Positions 46,617 to 55,402 of a stretch of 64,000 nt of DNA are shown piece after piece. The notes under the pieces were generated by a model that was given only the letters and a program-made list of their open reading frames with translations, did no database searches and was not told the origin of the DNA. The position numbers and the translations under genes are program-made. Each line of letters begins with the position of its first letter. Positions within the stretch are counted from its first letter, which is position 1. The stretch is from Cellulomonas chengniuliangii (GTDB taxonomy: Bacteria > Actinomycetota > Actinomycetes > Actinomycetales > Cellulomonadaceae). Location of the stretch: the NCBI RefSeq assembly GCF_024508335.1, contig NZ_CP101988.1, forward strand, positions 3,224,001-3,288,000, written 5' to 3'.

Positions 46617-47873
46617 GTGACGCGCGCGCCCAGCAAGGAACCGCTCTGGACACGAGACCTCGTGCTCGCCTCGTTGGCGAATTTCTTCCTCGCCTTCGTC
46701 TTCTACCTGCTCATGACGACGATGGCCCTGTACGCCGTCGAGAGCTTCGGGGCCTCTGACACTGTCGGCGGGCTGGCGTCGAGCATGTTCGTGCTCGGCT
46801 CCGTCGTGGCGCGGCTGTTCGCGGGCAACCTCTCCGACCTGCTCGGCCGCCGCCGCGTCCTACTCATAGCCCTCGTCGGGTTCGTCCTCGCGTCGGTGAG
46901 CTACCTGCCCGTCGACTCGATGACGGACTCGCTCGCACTGCTCCTGGTGGTCCGCGCGGTCCACGGGCTGTCGTTCGGCGTCGCGAGCACCGCCGCCATG
47001 GCGATCGCCCAGTCCCTCATCCCGGCGTCGCGCCGAGCCGAGGGCACCGGGTACTTCACGCTCAGCACCACGCTGGCCACCGCGATCGGGCCGGCGCTGG
47101 CCGTGATGCTCGTGCACACGTCCGGCTACACCGCGCTGTTCGTCGCGGGCGCCATCGCCTCCGCGCTCGGGATGGCCACCGCGCTGCTGCTCCGCGCGCC
47201 GGACAAGCCGCTCGACCCGGAGCACCGCGCCCGGCTGCGCAAGTTCCACCCGCGCGACATGCTGCACCCCGCGGTCGTCCCCGTCGCCACGACGATGCTC
47301 GTGCTGGGGATCTGCTACTCGGGCGTGCTGACCTTCCTCGACTCGTTCGCGGCCGAACGGGACCTGCAGACCGGCGCGAGCCTCTTCTTCGTCGCCTACT
47401 CCGTGGTGCTGTTCCTGGCGCGGCTGGTCGCCGGGAAGATCCAGGACCGACGCGGCGACAACATCGTCATCTACACCGCGATGGCCGCCTTCGCCGTGGG
47501 CATGCTCCTGCTCGGCAGCGCCACGTCGAACCTCCTGGTCGTGCTCGCGGGCGCGTTCATCGGTCTGGGCTGGGGCACGCTCATGTCGGCCCTCCAGTCC
47601 GTCGCCGCGGGGCTCGTCCCGATGCGGCGCATCGGTGTGGCGATCTCGACGCACTTCTTCATGCTGGACCTCGGGGTGGGCCTCGGCCCGATCGGCCTGG
47701 GCCTGCTGCTCAACACGTTCGGCTACGACCAGATGTACATGGCGCTCGCAGGGATCGTGGTCCTGTCCGCGCTGCTGTACCACCTGGTGCATGGCCGGGT
47801 GGACACCGCCCGGCGGCGCGCGGCCCTGGCGGGCGAGGCGCTCGTCCCGGCGGAAAGCACGCAGTTCGTCTGA
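46617..47873 (+). CDS. Major facilitator superfamily exporter
   Basis: A 418-residue, twelve-helix transporter. Motif A, GNLSDLLGRRRVLL, is in loop 2-3. The antiporter-type segment RAVHGLSFGVASTAAMAIAQSLIP and a second-half motif AGKIQDRRGDN place it among drug or metabolite efflux MFS proteins. The start is ambiguous. The GTG at 46617 (VTRAPSKEPLWTRDL) gives a normal length, whereas an ATG at 46534 would add 28 polar residues and also has an AGAAGG upstream. Substrate unknown. Confidence 0.85.
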   Translation: MTRAPSKEPLWTRDLVLASLANFFLAFVFYLLMTTMALYAVESFGASDTVGGLASSMFVLGSVVARLFAGNLSDLLGRRRVLLIALVGFVLASVSYLPVDSMTDSLALLLVVRAVHGLSFGVASTAAMAIAQSLIPASRRAEGTGYFTLSTTLATAIGPALAVMLVHTSGYTALFVAGAIASALGMATALLLRAPDKPLDPEHRARLRKFHPRDMLHPAVVPVATTMLVLGICYSGVLTFLDSFAAERDLQTGASLFFVAYSVVLFLARLVAGKIQDRRGDNIVIYTAMAAFAVGMLLLGSATSNLLVVLAGAFIGLGWGTLMSALQSVAAGLVPMRRIGVAISTHFFMLDLGVGLGPIGLGLLLNTFGYDQMYMALAGIVVLSALLYHLVHGRVDTARRRAALAGEALVPAESTQFV

Positions 47874-48076
47874 TCAGGGATGAGGGGCGCGGACCACGGC
47901 TGGCCTCGTCCGCGCCCCACTGCGTCGCCCGGCGCGCGGCGCGGTGGCTCCTGCTGCACGGCCCCGGGCTCCGGATGCGCGCCTCGGCAACCGGCGTACG
48001 GTCGGGAGCGCGGGGCTGTGCGCGGCCCCGGCAGAGGTCAGGTGGACAACGACGTTCAACCTAGGGGGCAGCGACG

Positions 48077-49399
48077 ATGCGACTCTTCGACTCACGACAC
48101 ACCGTGCTGGGCGCCGCGGGAACCGTGGCGCTCGTGCTCGGGGCACTGGCGGGCGGCGCGCAGGCGGACCGCGGAGGCGGCCACGACCGAGGCGACCGAG
48201 GCGACCGAGGGCACGGCAACCAGACCGCGAAGAACGTGATCCTCGTGGTCGGCGACGGCCTGAGCATCGCGGCGCGGGACGCGATACGCCTCGCCACCGT
48301 GGGCCAGGACGGGCAGCTCGCGATGGACCAGCTCCGCTACGCGGGCTGGACGCACACCGACTCGGCGGACCCGGACGACGCCGTCACGGACTCGGCCGCG
48401 TCGGCCACCGCGTTCTCGACCGGCGTGCGGACGTACAACGGCGCGATCGGGGTCGACCTGGACGGCAACCCTGTCACGACCCTGCTCGAGGACGCGAAGG
48501 CGCTCGGCAAGGCGACCGGGCTCGTCACGACCGCGCAGGTCACCGACGCCACGCCGGGCTCGTTCGGCGCGCACGTGCCCGATCGCGGCGACCAGAGCGA
48601 GATCGCCCGGCAGTACATCGACGACACCCGGCCCGACGTCATCCTCGGCGGCGGCGAGGACTGGTGGCTGCCCGTCGGCGAGGTGGGCGCCTACCCGGAC
48701 AACCCCGACGACAGCCCGGCGGAAGTCAGCAAGAGCACCATCGGGAACCTCATCACGCGCGCCCAGGAGACCGGGTACACGTACGTGAGCACCCCCGAGG
48801 AGCTCGCCGCGACCACGGCGAAGCGGCTGCTGGGACTCTTCGCCAACGAGGAGATGTTCCAGCAGGCGCCCGAGGGCGAGGGCGACGAGTACGACCCCGT
48901 GGTCCCGCTGCGCGACATGACGCAGAAGGCGCTCGACGTGCTGTCCCGCGACCGGCAGGGGTTCTTCCTGCTCGTCGAGGAGGAGGGCGTCGACGAGATG
49001 GCGCACAACAACAACGGCGGGCTGACGCTCAAGGCCGGCCAGGCCCTCGACGACACGGTCGCGCTCATCGCCGACTTCGCCGCGAGGAACCGCGACACCC
49101 TGGTGGTGGTGGTCGGCGACCACGAGACCGGCGGGCTGGCCATCGAGAACGTCGACCCGGACGACGAGTCCACCGACACCGGCAGCACCAGCCCCGACGT
49201 GCTGCAGAGCAGCGAGGACGGGCCGTTCCCCATCGCGGGCTCCGACCTCGAGTTCATCATCGACTGGACGACGGGCTCGCACTCGGGCGCCGCGACCCCC
49301 CTCACCGCGCACGGCCCGTCGGCCGAGCTGCTGGCCCGGGCGCAGCACTCGACCAACGTGCACGACGTGATCCTGAGGGCCATGCGCGGCGGGCGATAG
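48077..49399 (+). CDS. phoA: Secreted alkaline phosphatase
   Basis: A 440-residue periplasmic or extracellular phosphomonoesterase. The signal peptide is about 1-30 (TVALVLGALAGGAQA). It is followed by a Gly/Asp/Arg/His-rich stretch (GGGHDRGDRGDRGHGN). NVILVVGDGLS gives the first metal Asp. TDSAASATAFSTG contains the phosphoserine nucleophile near residue 105. EEEGVDEMAHNN and VVVGDHETGGL give metal ligands, and TGSHSGAATP ends the site. Complete family core. The start ATG has AGGGGG about 8 nt upstream. Confidence 0.92.
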   Translation: MRLFDSRHTVLGAAGTVALVLGALAGGAQADRGGGHDRGDRGDRGHGNQTAKNVILVVGDGLSIAARDAIRLATVGQDGQLAMDQLRYAGWTHTDSADPDDAVTDSAASATAFSTGVRTYNGAIGVDLDGNPVTTLLEDAKALGKATGLVTTAQVTDATPGSFGAHVPDRGDQSEIARQYIDDTRPDVILGGGEDWWLPVGEVGAYPDNPDDSPAEVSKSTIGNLITRAQETGYTYVSTPEELAATTAKRLLGLFANEEMFQQAPEGEGDEYDPVVPLRDMTQKALDVLSRDRQGFFLLVEEEGVDEMAHNNNGGLTLKAGQALDDTVALIADFAARNRDTLVVVVGDHETGGLAIENVDPDDESTDTGSTSPDVLQSSEDGPFPIAGSDLEFIIDWTTGSHSGAATPLTAHGPSAELLARAQHSTNVHDVILRAMRGGR

Positions 49400-49423
49400 T
49401 CGCTCCGGGGGCCGCGCGGCGGG

Positions 49424-50047
49424 TCAGCCGCGCGGCCTCACCGGCTGGCGCAGCACCGTCCGGAGCCTCGCGGGCTCGGTCTTGCGCGCGTCGGACAGGT
49501 AGATCTCGTGGTGGCGGCCGTTGAAGTCGAGCCCGTGCGCGGGCATGTGCTCGCGGTGCAGCCGCTCGAGGGTCGGCGCCTCGTCGTCGTAGGAGCCGAC
49601 GTGCAGGATCTGCACGCTGCGCCCCTCGTCGTACCGCTCGAACCGCACCAGCGCGAGCGCTGGCAGCCCTCTCTTCTTCTTCTGGGCTGCCGTCAACGCC
49701 TCGTCCACCATCTCCGCGGTGATCCACTCGGGCTGGTGGATCATCAACGTCCAGTCCCATGCCCCCTTGTCGCGGGCGCGGAATGCGGCGGGGTCGTCGG
49801 CTGACCACAGGCCCTCCAGCGGGCCGACGGTGTGCGCCGTCTCAAGCCGCTCCTTGGCGACAGCGCGCACCGCGTACGACGCGGTGTACAGCGCCTCGAT
49901 CGCCTCCCGGTAGGACTCGGCGGTATTCGGGTCGCCGTGCCCGTCGATCTTGAGGAAGGCCATCTCGGGGACGTCGACCAGCTGGAAGTCGCCGGGCTTC
50001 GGCGCGTACAGCTCGGGGAGCGCCTTCTTCACGTCGTAGGCCTGCAC
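49424..50047 (-). CDS. GyrI-like small-molecule-binding domain protein
   Basis: A 207-residue protein of the GyrI-like/SOUL-type group (YwnH/DUF-like GyrI). It reads VKKALPELYAPKPGDFQLVDVPEMAFLKIDGHGDPNTAESYREAIEALYTASYAVR, with TLMIHQPEWITAEMVDEAL and the ending LHREHMPAHGLDFNGRHHEIYLSDARKTEPARLRTVLRQPV. These proteins bind or hydrolyse small hydrophobic ligands; no catalytic residue is certain. The GTG at 50047 has GGTGGAGG 5 nt upstream, better placed than GTGs at 50053 or 50059. Confidence 0.88.
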   Translation of the reverse strand: MQAYDVKKALPELYAPKPGDFQLVDVPEMAFLKIDGHGDPNTAESYREAIEALYTASYAVRAVAKERLETAHTVGPLEGLWSADDPAAFRARDKGAWDWTLMIHQPEWITAEMVDEALTAAQKKKRGLPALALVRFERYDEGRSVQILHVGSYDDEAPTLERLHREHMPAHGLDFNGRHHEIYLSDARKTEPARLRTVLRQPVRPRG

Positions 50048-50143
50048 GATCACCTCCACCCTGTGCGGTCGGACTCCCCCGCGCGGCGGCGGGGCCGACT
50101 GGATACGGTGTCGCTCTGAGCTCGTGACGCCGAGGAGATCGCG

Positions 50144-50614
50144 ATGCCGCAACGCCCTGACGGTACCGACGGCGCGCAGCCCCTGCCCACGTTCCGCACC
50201 GGGCGTGTGCGCCGGGCCCTCGACTCGATGGTGGGGTCCCTCGTCCGCCGGGGCCTCTTCCCCCGCTCCTACATGCTGACCACCATCGGGCGGCGCAGCG
50301 GGCGGCCGATCACCCACCCGGTCACCCCGGTGGAGCACGACGGCCGCCGGTGGCTCGTCTCCCCGTACGGCCAGGTGTCGTGGGTGCACAACGCCCGCGC
50401 GGCGGGCCGTGTCTCGTTGCAGCGCGGCGGCCGCACCGAGGAGTGCACGGTGCGCGAGCTCGGCCCCCGGGAGGCCGCGCCCGTCCTCAAGCAGTACCTC
50501 GCGATCACCGGCCCGCCCCGCCGGTACTTCCGGGCCGACAGGAAGGCGCCGGTCGCCGAGTTCGCCGCCGAGGCGCACGAGCACCCGGTGTTCGAGATCG
50601 TGCCGGTGGGTTAG
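50144..50614 (+). CDS. Deazaflavin (F420)-dependent nitroreductase family protein
   Basis: A 156-residue split-beta-barrel protein of the Ddn/FDOR-B type. LTTIGRRSGRPITHPVTPVEHDGRRWLVSPYGQVSWVHNARAAGRVSLQRGG is the F420-binding core (GRxSGxxR, SxxGxxxxPxWxxNxxA equivalent). It ends at RYFRADRKAPVAEFAAEAHEHPVFEIVP. Family members reduce quinones or nitro compounds with F420H2 and can activate nitroimidazoles. The ribosome-binding site is GAGGAG. Divergent from the GyrI-like gene; TACGGT near 50105 may be the -10. Confidence 0.9.
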   Translation: MPQRPDGTDGAQPLPTFRTGRVRRALDSMVGSLVRRGLFPRSYMLTTIGRRSGRPITHPVTPVEHDGRRWLVSPYGQVSWVHNARAAGRVSLQRGGRTEECTVRELGPREAAPVLKQYLAITGPPRRYFRADRKAPVAEFAAEAHEHPVFEIVPVG

Positions 50615-50747
50615 CCCGAGCATGTCCCGGGGGGGCCGCCCGGGCGAACGGTGGTGCGCGCACCACTGACTTCGTCCAGCGCACCGCGAAGGATCGAGAC
50701 CGAGGAGCGGCCACGCTCACAGGACCTCGACCGAACGGATCACGCTC

Positions 50748-52979
50748 ATGGCGCAGCCAACAAGCCCTGCGATCACGACAGCGACCTCCAGCTCCGGGAG
50801 ACGGCGCGGGCTCACCGCCCCGACGCAACGCATCGCGATATGGAGCGCGACGCACCGCGCCAAGGCCATCCTGTTGTGGCTCGCCGCGATCGCGGTGGCC
50901 CTCGCGCTCGGGGCCGTGCAGTCGCCTCGTGAGGCGACCCCGCTTGAGCTCGGCGTCGGGGAGTCCGGCGAGGCGGCGCGCATCGCCGCCGACGCCGGCC
51001 ACCTCGAGCCCGCCATCGAGAACGTGCTCGTGAGCACCCAGGACGCCGAGATGGCCGAGGCGGAGACGGCGTCCGCCGAGGCCGCCGACGCGCTGCGGGC
51101 TCTGGACGAGGTCGACGACGTCCGCGGGCCGGTCCCCTCCGACGACGGCTCCGCGCTCCTCCTCCAGGTCGTCCTCGCCGGCGATGCCGATACTGCGAGC
51201 GAGCGCGTCGCCTCTCTGCAAGAGGTCGTCGCCGACGTGCAGGCAGCGCACCCGGGCCTGCGGGTCGAGCAGGTCGGCCCCGGCTCGATCGGCGCGGAGT
51301 TCCAGGAGTGGCTCGAAGCCGACCTGGCGAAGGCGACGTCGCTCAGCCTCCCGGTGACGCTCGGCATCCTGCTTGTCGTCTTCGGGGCGATCGTGATGGC
51401 TGGCATCCCGGTGGTGCTGGCGATCTCGTCGGTGGGCGCGGGCCTCGGCCTGTGGAGCCTGGTGTCCCAGGTCGTGCCCGACCCCGGCATGGTGGTGCAC
51501 CTGCTGGTGCTGGTCGGCATGGCCGTCGGGGTCGACTACTCGCTGTTCTACCTGCGCCGCTTCCGCGAGGAGCGGCACGCCGGGCTGGGAGAGGTCGACG
51601 CGATCCGGGTCGCCGCCGCCACCGCGGGCCATTCCGTGGTCGTGTCCGGCGTCGCCGTGATCCTGTCGATGGCCGGGCTGTACTTCGCGGGCGACGCGGT
51701 GTTCACCGCGATGGCGACCGGCTCGATCATCGTGATCGCGATCGCGCTCGTCTCGTCCGTGACGGTCCTGCCGGCGCTCCTCGCGACCTTCGGCCGGTGG
51801 GTCGACCGGCCGCGCGTGCCGGTCCTGTGGCGGCTGAGCAACGGAGGCCAGCCCCGTGTCGTGCCGGCCCTGGTGCGCCCGGTGCTCGCCCACCCCGTCG
51901 TCGCGCTCGTCGCGTCCCTCGCGGTGCTCGGCGCCATGGCGTACCCGCTGATGGGCCTCTCCCTGAAGAACACCCAGCTCCAGGACCTGCCGCGCGCTCT
52001 CGACAGCATGCAGGCCTACGACCGGCTCCTCGAGGCGTTCCCCGACTCCTCGGCGTCGGACGTCGTCGTCGTCCGGGCGCCCGCGGGCGGGCAGGCCGTG
52101 CTCGCCGAGGAGGTCGAGGCGCTCGTCGCGCGGACGGAGGCCCAGCCCGACCTCTTCGGGGCGGCGGACGAGCCGTGGTTCTCCGCTGACGGCCGCACGG
52201 CCGTGGTCCAGGTCCACGTCCCGCACGCGCTCGCCTCCGACGAGGCGCGCGACTCCGTCGAGGAGCTGCGCGAGGTGATCGTGCCCGAGACGGTGGGCTC
52301 GATCGCGGGCGCCGAGGCGGCTGTCGGCGGCGAGGTGGCATCCGACCTCGACTACACGGCCAACCTCGCCCGCACGCTGCCGGTGGTCATGGCCGCGGTG
52401 CTCCTGCTGGTGTTCGCCATGATGCTCTGGGCCTACCGGTCAGTGGCGCTCGCGATCATCACCGTGGTCCTCAACGTGCTCTCGCTCGCCGCCTCGTTCG
52501 GCCTGCTGACGCTCGTCTTCCAGGGCTCGTGGGCTGAGGGTTTCCTCGGCTTCACGTCGACGGGGCACGTCGTGTCCTGGGTGCCGATGCTGCTGTTCGT
52601 GGTCCTGTGCGGGCTCTCGCTCGACTACCACGTGTTCGTCGTCAGCCGGATCCGGGAGAACGCCCTCCGGGGCTTGTCCGCGGAGCAGGCGATCCACGAC
52701 GGCGTCATCCGCACGGCCGGGGTCGTGACCAGCGCCGCTGTCGTGATGATCGCCGTGTTCTCGATCTTCGGAGCGTTGTCGTTCATCGAGCTGAAGCAGA
52801 TCGGGGTCGGGCTGGCGGTCGGCATCGCGCTGGACGCCACGATCATCCGTGTGATCTCCCTGCCGGCGATGCTGCTGCTGAGCAAGCGGCTCCTGTGGTG
52901 GCGTTCCACGCCGACCGGCGAAGGGCTCGCGTCCGGCGGCACAGCGGGGCCCGAGCACGTCCTCGCCGGGCGCCGATGA
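50748..52979 (+). CDS. MMPL-family RND transporter
   Basis: A 743-residue RND-type membrane exporter. The two-fold layout is visible: one N-terminal helix (KAILLWLAAIAVALALGAV), a periplasmic domain, helices with GMAVGVDYSLFYLRRFREE (first GxxxDY motif), then a second periplasmic domain and PMLLFVVLCGLSLDYHVFVVSRIREN. Both proton-relay Asp-Tyr motifs (DYSLF, DYHVF) are intact. MMPL proteins export lipids, siderophores or drugs. It converges on a response-regulator gene 17 bp downstream. Confidence 0.92.
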   Translation: MAQPTSPAITTATSSSGRRRGLTAPTQRIAIWSATHRAKAILLWLAAIAVALALGAVQSPREATPLELGVGESGEAARIAADAGHLEPAIENVLVSTQDAEMAEAETASAEAADALRALDEVDDVRGPVPSDDGSALLLQVVLAGDADTASERVASLQEVVADVQAAHPGLRVEQVGPGSIGAEFQEWLEADLAKATSLSLPVTLGILLVVFGAIVMAGIPVVLAISSVGAGLGLWSLVSQVVPDPGMVVHLLVLVGMAVGVDYSLFYLRRFREERHAGLGEVDAIRVAAATAGHSVVVSGVAVILSMAGLYFAGDAVFTAMATGSIIVIAIALVSSVTVLPALLATFGRWVDRPRVPVLWRLSNGGQPRVVPALVRPVLAHPVVALVASLAVLGAMAYPLMGLSLKNTQLQDLPRALDSMQAYDRLLEAFPDSSASDVVVVRAPAGGQAVLAEEVEALVARTEAQPDLFGAADEPWFSADGRTAVVQVHVPHALASDEARDSVEELREVIVPETVGSIAGAEAAVGGEVASDLDYTANLARTLPVVMAAVLLLVFAMMLWAYRSVALAIITVVLNVLSLAASFGLLTLVFQGSWAEGFLGFTSTGHVVSWVPMLLFVVLCGLSLDYHVFVVSRIRENALRGLSAEQAIHDGVIRTAGVVTSAAVVMIAVFSIFGALSFIELKQIGVGLAVGIALDATIIRVISLPAMLLLSKRLLWWRSTPTGEGLASGGTAGPEHVLAGRR

Positions 52980-52996
52980 CGCGGCTGCGTCGCAGG

Positions 52997-53641
52997 TCAG
53001 CCGCGCAGGTACGCGAGGACGGCGGCGACCCGGCGGGACGCCGTCGTCGCGGGGGGCAGGTCGAGCTTGGCGAGGACGCTGTTGATGTGCTTGGCCACGG
53101 CCTTCTCCGTGACCACCAGCTTCTGCGCGATCACCGGGTTCGCGTCCCCCTCGGCCATGCGGGCCAGCACCTCGAGCTCCCGTGCGGTGAGTCGCGCGAG
53201 CGCTGCCCGCCGCTTGTCCCGGCGCAGGAGCTCGGCCACCACCTCCGGGTCCATGACGGTGCCGCCGTCCCGGACGGTCCGCAGCGCGGCGATGAACTGC
53301 AGGTCGTCCAGCACGCGGTCCTTGAGCAGGTAGCCGATTCCCGAGTCTCCGGTGGCGAGCAGCCGTGGCAAGTACAGGTGCTCGATGTGCTGCGACAAGA
53401 GCATCACCGGCAGCCCCGGGGTCCGGGTGCGGGCCGCGACCGCGGCTCGCACGCCCTCGTCGGTGAACGTCGGCGGGAGGCGGATGTCGAGCAGTGCCAG
53501 GTCGGGGCGGTGCAGGTCGATCGCGTCGAGGATCTCGTCGCCGCACGAAACGGCCGCGACGACCTCGATGCCGTGGCTGCTCAGCAACCGGACGATCCCG
53601 TCCCGCAATAGGAACTGGTCCTCCGCGAGCACGACACGCAT
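52997..53641 (-). CDS. Orphan NarL/LuxR-family response regulator
   Basis: A 214-residue response regulator: receiver with MRVVLAEDQFLLRDGIVRLL, LLDIRLPP (phospho-Asp), LLSQHIEHLY and GYLLKDRV (Lys). The LuxR DNA-binding domain reads LTARELEVLARMAEGDANPVIAQKLVVTEKAVAKHINSVL. ATG 53641 has GGAG 7 nt upstream. No histidine kinase is adjacent, unlike its paralogue at 35893. It may answer to a kinase elsewhere. The MMPL gene converges on it and is a candidate target only by proximity. Confidence 0.9.
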   Translation of the reverse strand: MRVVLAEDQFLLRDGIVRLLSSHGIEVVAAVSCGDEILDAIDLHRPDLALLDIRLPPTFTDEGVRAAVAARTRTPGLPVMLLSQHIEHLYLPRLLATGDSGIGYLLKDRVLDDLQFIAALRTVRDGGTVMDPEVVAELLRRDKRRAALARLTARELEVLARMAEGDANPVIAQKLVVTEKAVAKHINSVLAKLDLPPATTASRRVAAVLAYLRG

Positions 53642-53800
53642 CGAAGGGCTCCTCGGTGGCTGGGTCGGTCGGGGTGCGAGTGTAGCCAGCGGGACGTTCG
53701 AGCTAGGACGTGTGCCGACCGCCGCTCTGCGGCGTATGGGCGGGCGAGGGTCAGCGCGCCACCGAGGAGGGCCTGCTCCATGGCACGAGGGCGCGGATCG

Positions 53801-53831
53801 GCTGCCCCCCGTTGCACCAACGGGGGGCAGC
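53801..53831 (-). terminator. Strong hairpin with 3-nt loop downstream of the choloylglycine hydrolase gene
   Basis: GCTGCCCCCCGTTG-CAC-CAACGGGGGGCAGC is a perfect 14-bp stem, 90 bp past the stop at 53922. It probably ends that transcript and shields the response-regulator gene. The rest of 53642-53921 has no gene. Confidence 0.65.
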
Positions 53832-53921
53832 AGCGCACTCCGATCGGCGCCCCGGGTCGCTCCCCCGGCCCACCGCCCGCGCATCGACGGCGCGAGAGCT
53901 GCGCCCAGGGACGCCGCCCGG

Positions 53922-54866
53922 CTAGGCGACGACGAGCTCGGTCCCGTCGGGCGAGTGCTTGTCAAGCGCGACGCTGCGGATGGCCGGGTCGTCGTAGGAG
54001 TTCCAGTAGTAGGTCATTGTCCGGGAGGAGAAGAGCCCCGTGTAGATGGTCTTCTCGAACTCGCCCGTGTCCATCGCGGCGGAGCCGTCCACCATCGCGA
54101 CCTGCTGCAGGGTGTGGAAGGCGCGGCTGACGTTCTCCGCCTCGCTCGACTTGGCCGGGTAGTGCCCGTGGACGTAGGCGGCGCGGACGAACCGGGACGG
54201 GGAGTAGTAGTCGCCGGGGATCCCCCGCATGTGCGAGCCCGAGCCGAACGGCGCGAGGTCGGCCGTGCCGAACCTGGCGCCCTGGAAGTCGGGCGAGGTG
54301 TTGAGGTAGTTGCGCAGGTTCTCGTGGTGCCAGGTGAATCCGGGCTGGTTGGTCAGCACGTCGACGTCGTCGTGGAAGACGTGCATGCCGTCGGGCGTGT
54401 GCTCCACCACGATGGCGCGCGTCGCGTCGCCGATGATCCAGTGGAGCAGGGAGCTCGGGAGCTGGTCGTTGATCGGCTTGTCCACGATCGTGACGCTCTC
54501 CAGCGCCTCCTCCACCTCGTCGACGCTCGAGAACTGCGAGGCCACCCACAGCGGGAACTCGAACGCGGCGACGTTGGTCGCGCCGTCGACCGGCTCGGGC
54601 GCGTAGGACGCGTAGCCCGGGAAGTTCAGCCCTGCCACGGCGAGCCCCGCGTCGTTCCCGCAGTCGAAGTACAGCGGGGTGTCATCGACGACGATGCCCA
54701 TGCCGATCGTCGCGTGCCGGATGCTCGGCACCGCGCCGAACGGGGACTTCGGGGAGTAGCCGGTGGGCGTCACGACCACCCGCTCCCCGTAGCCGGTCGT
54801 CCAGTCGAGGTTCCGCGCGAGATAGAGGTTGTTGCTGCCGTCCGAGAACCTGATTCCGGTGCACAC
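53922..54866 (-). CDS. Choloylglycine hydrolase family (bile-salt-hydrolase-like) Ntn hydrolase
   Basis: A 314-residue N-terminal-nucleophile amidase. After Met removal the chain starts with Cys2 (MCTGIRF). The bile-salt-hydrolase active-site set is visible: Cys2, Arg18 and Asp21 (LARNLDW), Asn81 (GLNFPGYA), Asn in LTNQPGF near 172, and Arg in SPSRFVRAA near 225. Length matches cytosolic enzymes (about 315-330). Relatives cleave conjugated bile acids, penicillin V or acyl-homoserine lactones. In a soil or plant actinomycete the last two are as likely. It follows a gene-remnant region and ends at a strong hairpin. Confidence 0.9.
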   Translation of the reverse strand: MCTGIRFSDGSNNLYLARNLDWTTGYGERVVVTPTGYSPKSPFGAVPSIRHATIGMGIVVDDTPLYFDCGNDAGLAVAGLNFPGYASYAPEPVDGATNVAAFEFPLWVASQFSSVDEVEEALESVTIVDKPINDQLPSSLLHWIIGDATRAIVVEHTPDGMHVFHDDVDVLTNQPGFTWHHENLRNYLNTSPDFQGARFGTADLAPFGSGSHMRGIPGDYYSPSRFVRAAYVHGHYPAKSSEAENVSRAFHTLQQVAMVDGSAAMDTGEFEKTIYTGLFSSRTMTYYWNSYDDPAIRSVALDKHSPDGTELVVA

Positions 54867-54981
54867 GGTGTCGCCCCCCTGTCGTTGGCGAAGCCGTCCG
54901 GCGGGCAGAGCGGGCGGAAGGCTCCTCCTCCATGATGCGCCGTCGCCCCCTGGCGAGCACCCGGGAGCCGCGACGGCGCCT

Positions 54982-55062
54982 GCCGAGCGGGAACACCGTG
55001 TCCACGATGGGCGTCAGCTGGCCGGCGATGATGAGGTCTGCGAGGGTCCGCAGGTCGTCACC
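54982..55062 (-). pseudogene. C-terminal remnant of a medium-chain (quinone oxidoreductase-like) dehydrogenase
   Basis: Reads GDDLRTLADLIIAGQLTPI, then VDTVFPLG. This is the characteristic end of NADPH:quinone oxidoreductase-like dehydrogenases (LxxLIxxGxLxPVVDxxFPL). Downstream it degenerates into arginine-rich sequence, and upstream it is cut by a helix-turn-helix fragment. It is similar in type to the intact gene at 55403 but on the opposite strand. Confidence 0.6.
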
Positions 55063-55103
55063 GTTCTTCGCGCCCGGCGACCGCGTCTTCGGTCTGGCGG
55101 GTT

Positions 55104-55169
55104 TGCGCCGGTGCGGCGCGCGAGCTCGGCCTGCGTCATGCCTCCGTGAGCGTGCCGGAGGTCTCGCAT
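55104..55169 (-). pseudogene. XRE-type helix-turn-helix N-terminal remnant
   Basis: From ATG 55169: MRDLRHAHGGMTQAELARRT and GA, the first helices of an XRE regulator, then an abrupt change to unrelated sequence. Only about 22 residues remain recognisable. Confidence 0.5.
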
Positions 55170-55402
55170 GGTGTGGGTGATCCGGGTGGGGACATGCCGG
55201 CGTGCGAGGCGCTCGGAGGCGGCGTCGCTGGGCTCATCAGAGCGCCGATCGTGGCGCCGGGCAGCCCGCTCCCCCGCGAGGCCGCGGGAGCCGTGACAGG
55301 GACCGGCCTGGCATCGAGCGGATGCGCGGACACCCTTCCGCAGAGCCGGCGCCGTCCGTATCGTGGCGGGCCCTCACCCCTCCGACGATCGGCAGGACTC
55401 AC

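Larger units (their letters stand above)
54867..55402. other. Scarred intergenic region
   Basis: It holds minus-strand remnants of a zinc-type dehydrogenase (54982-55062) and a helix-turn-helix regulator (55104-55169), fused head to tail in different states of decay. No intact gene, insertion sequence or repeat is visible. Confidence 0.6.

Noticed and set aside
48030-48076. PHO-box-like GGTCA...GTTCA elements before the alkaline phosphatase
   Set aside because: The two half-sites are 18 nt apart instead of the 11 or 22 expected for PhoP direct repeats, and match poorly beyond the TCA core.
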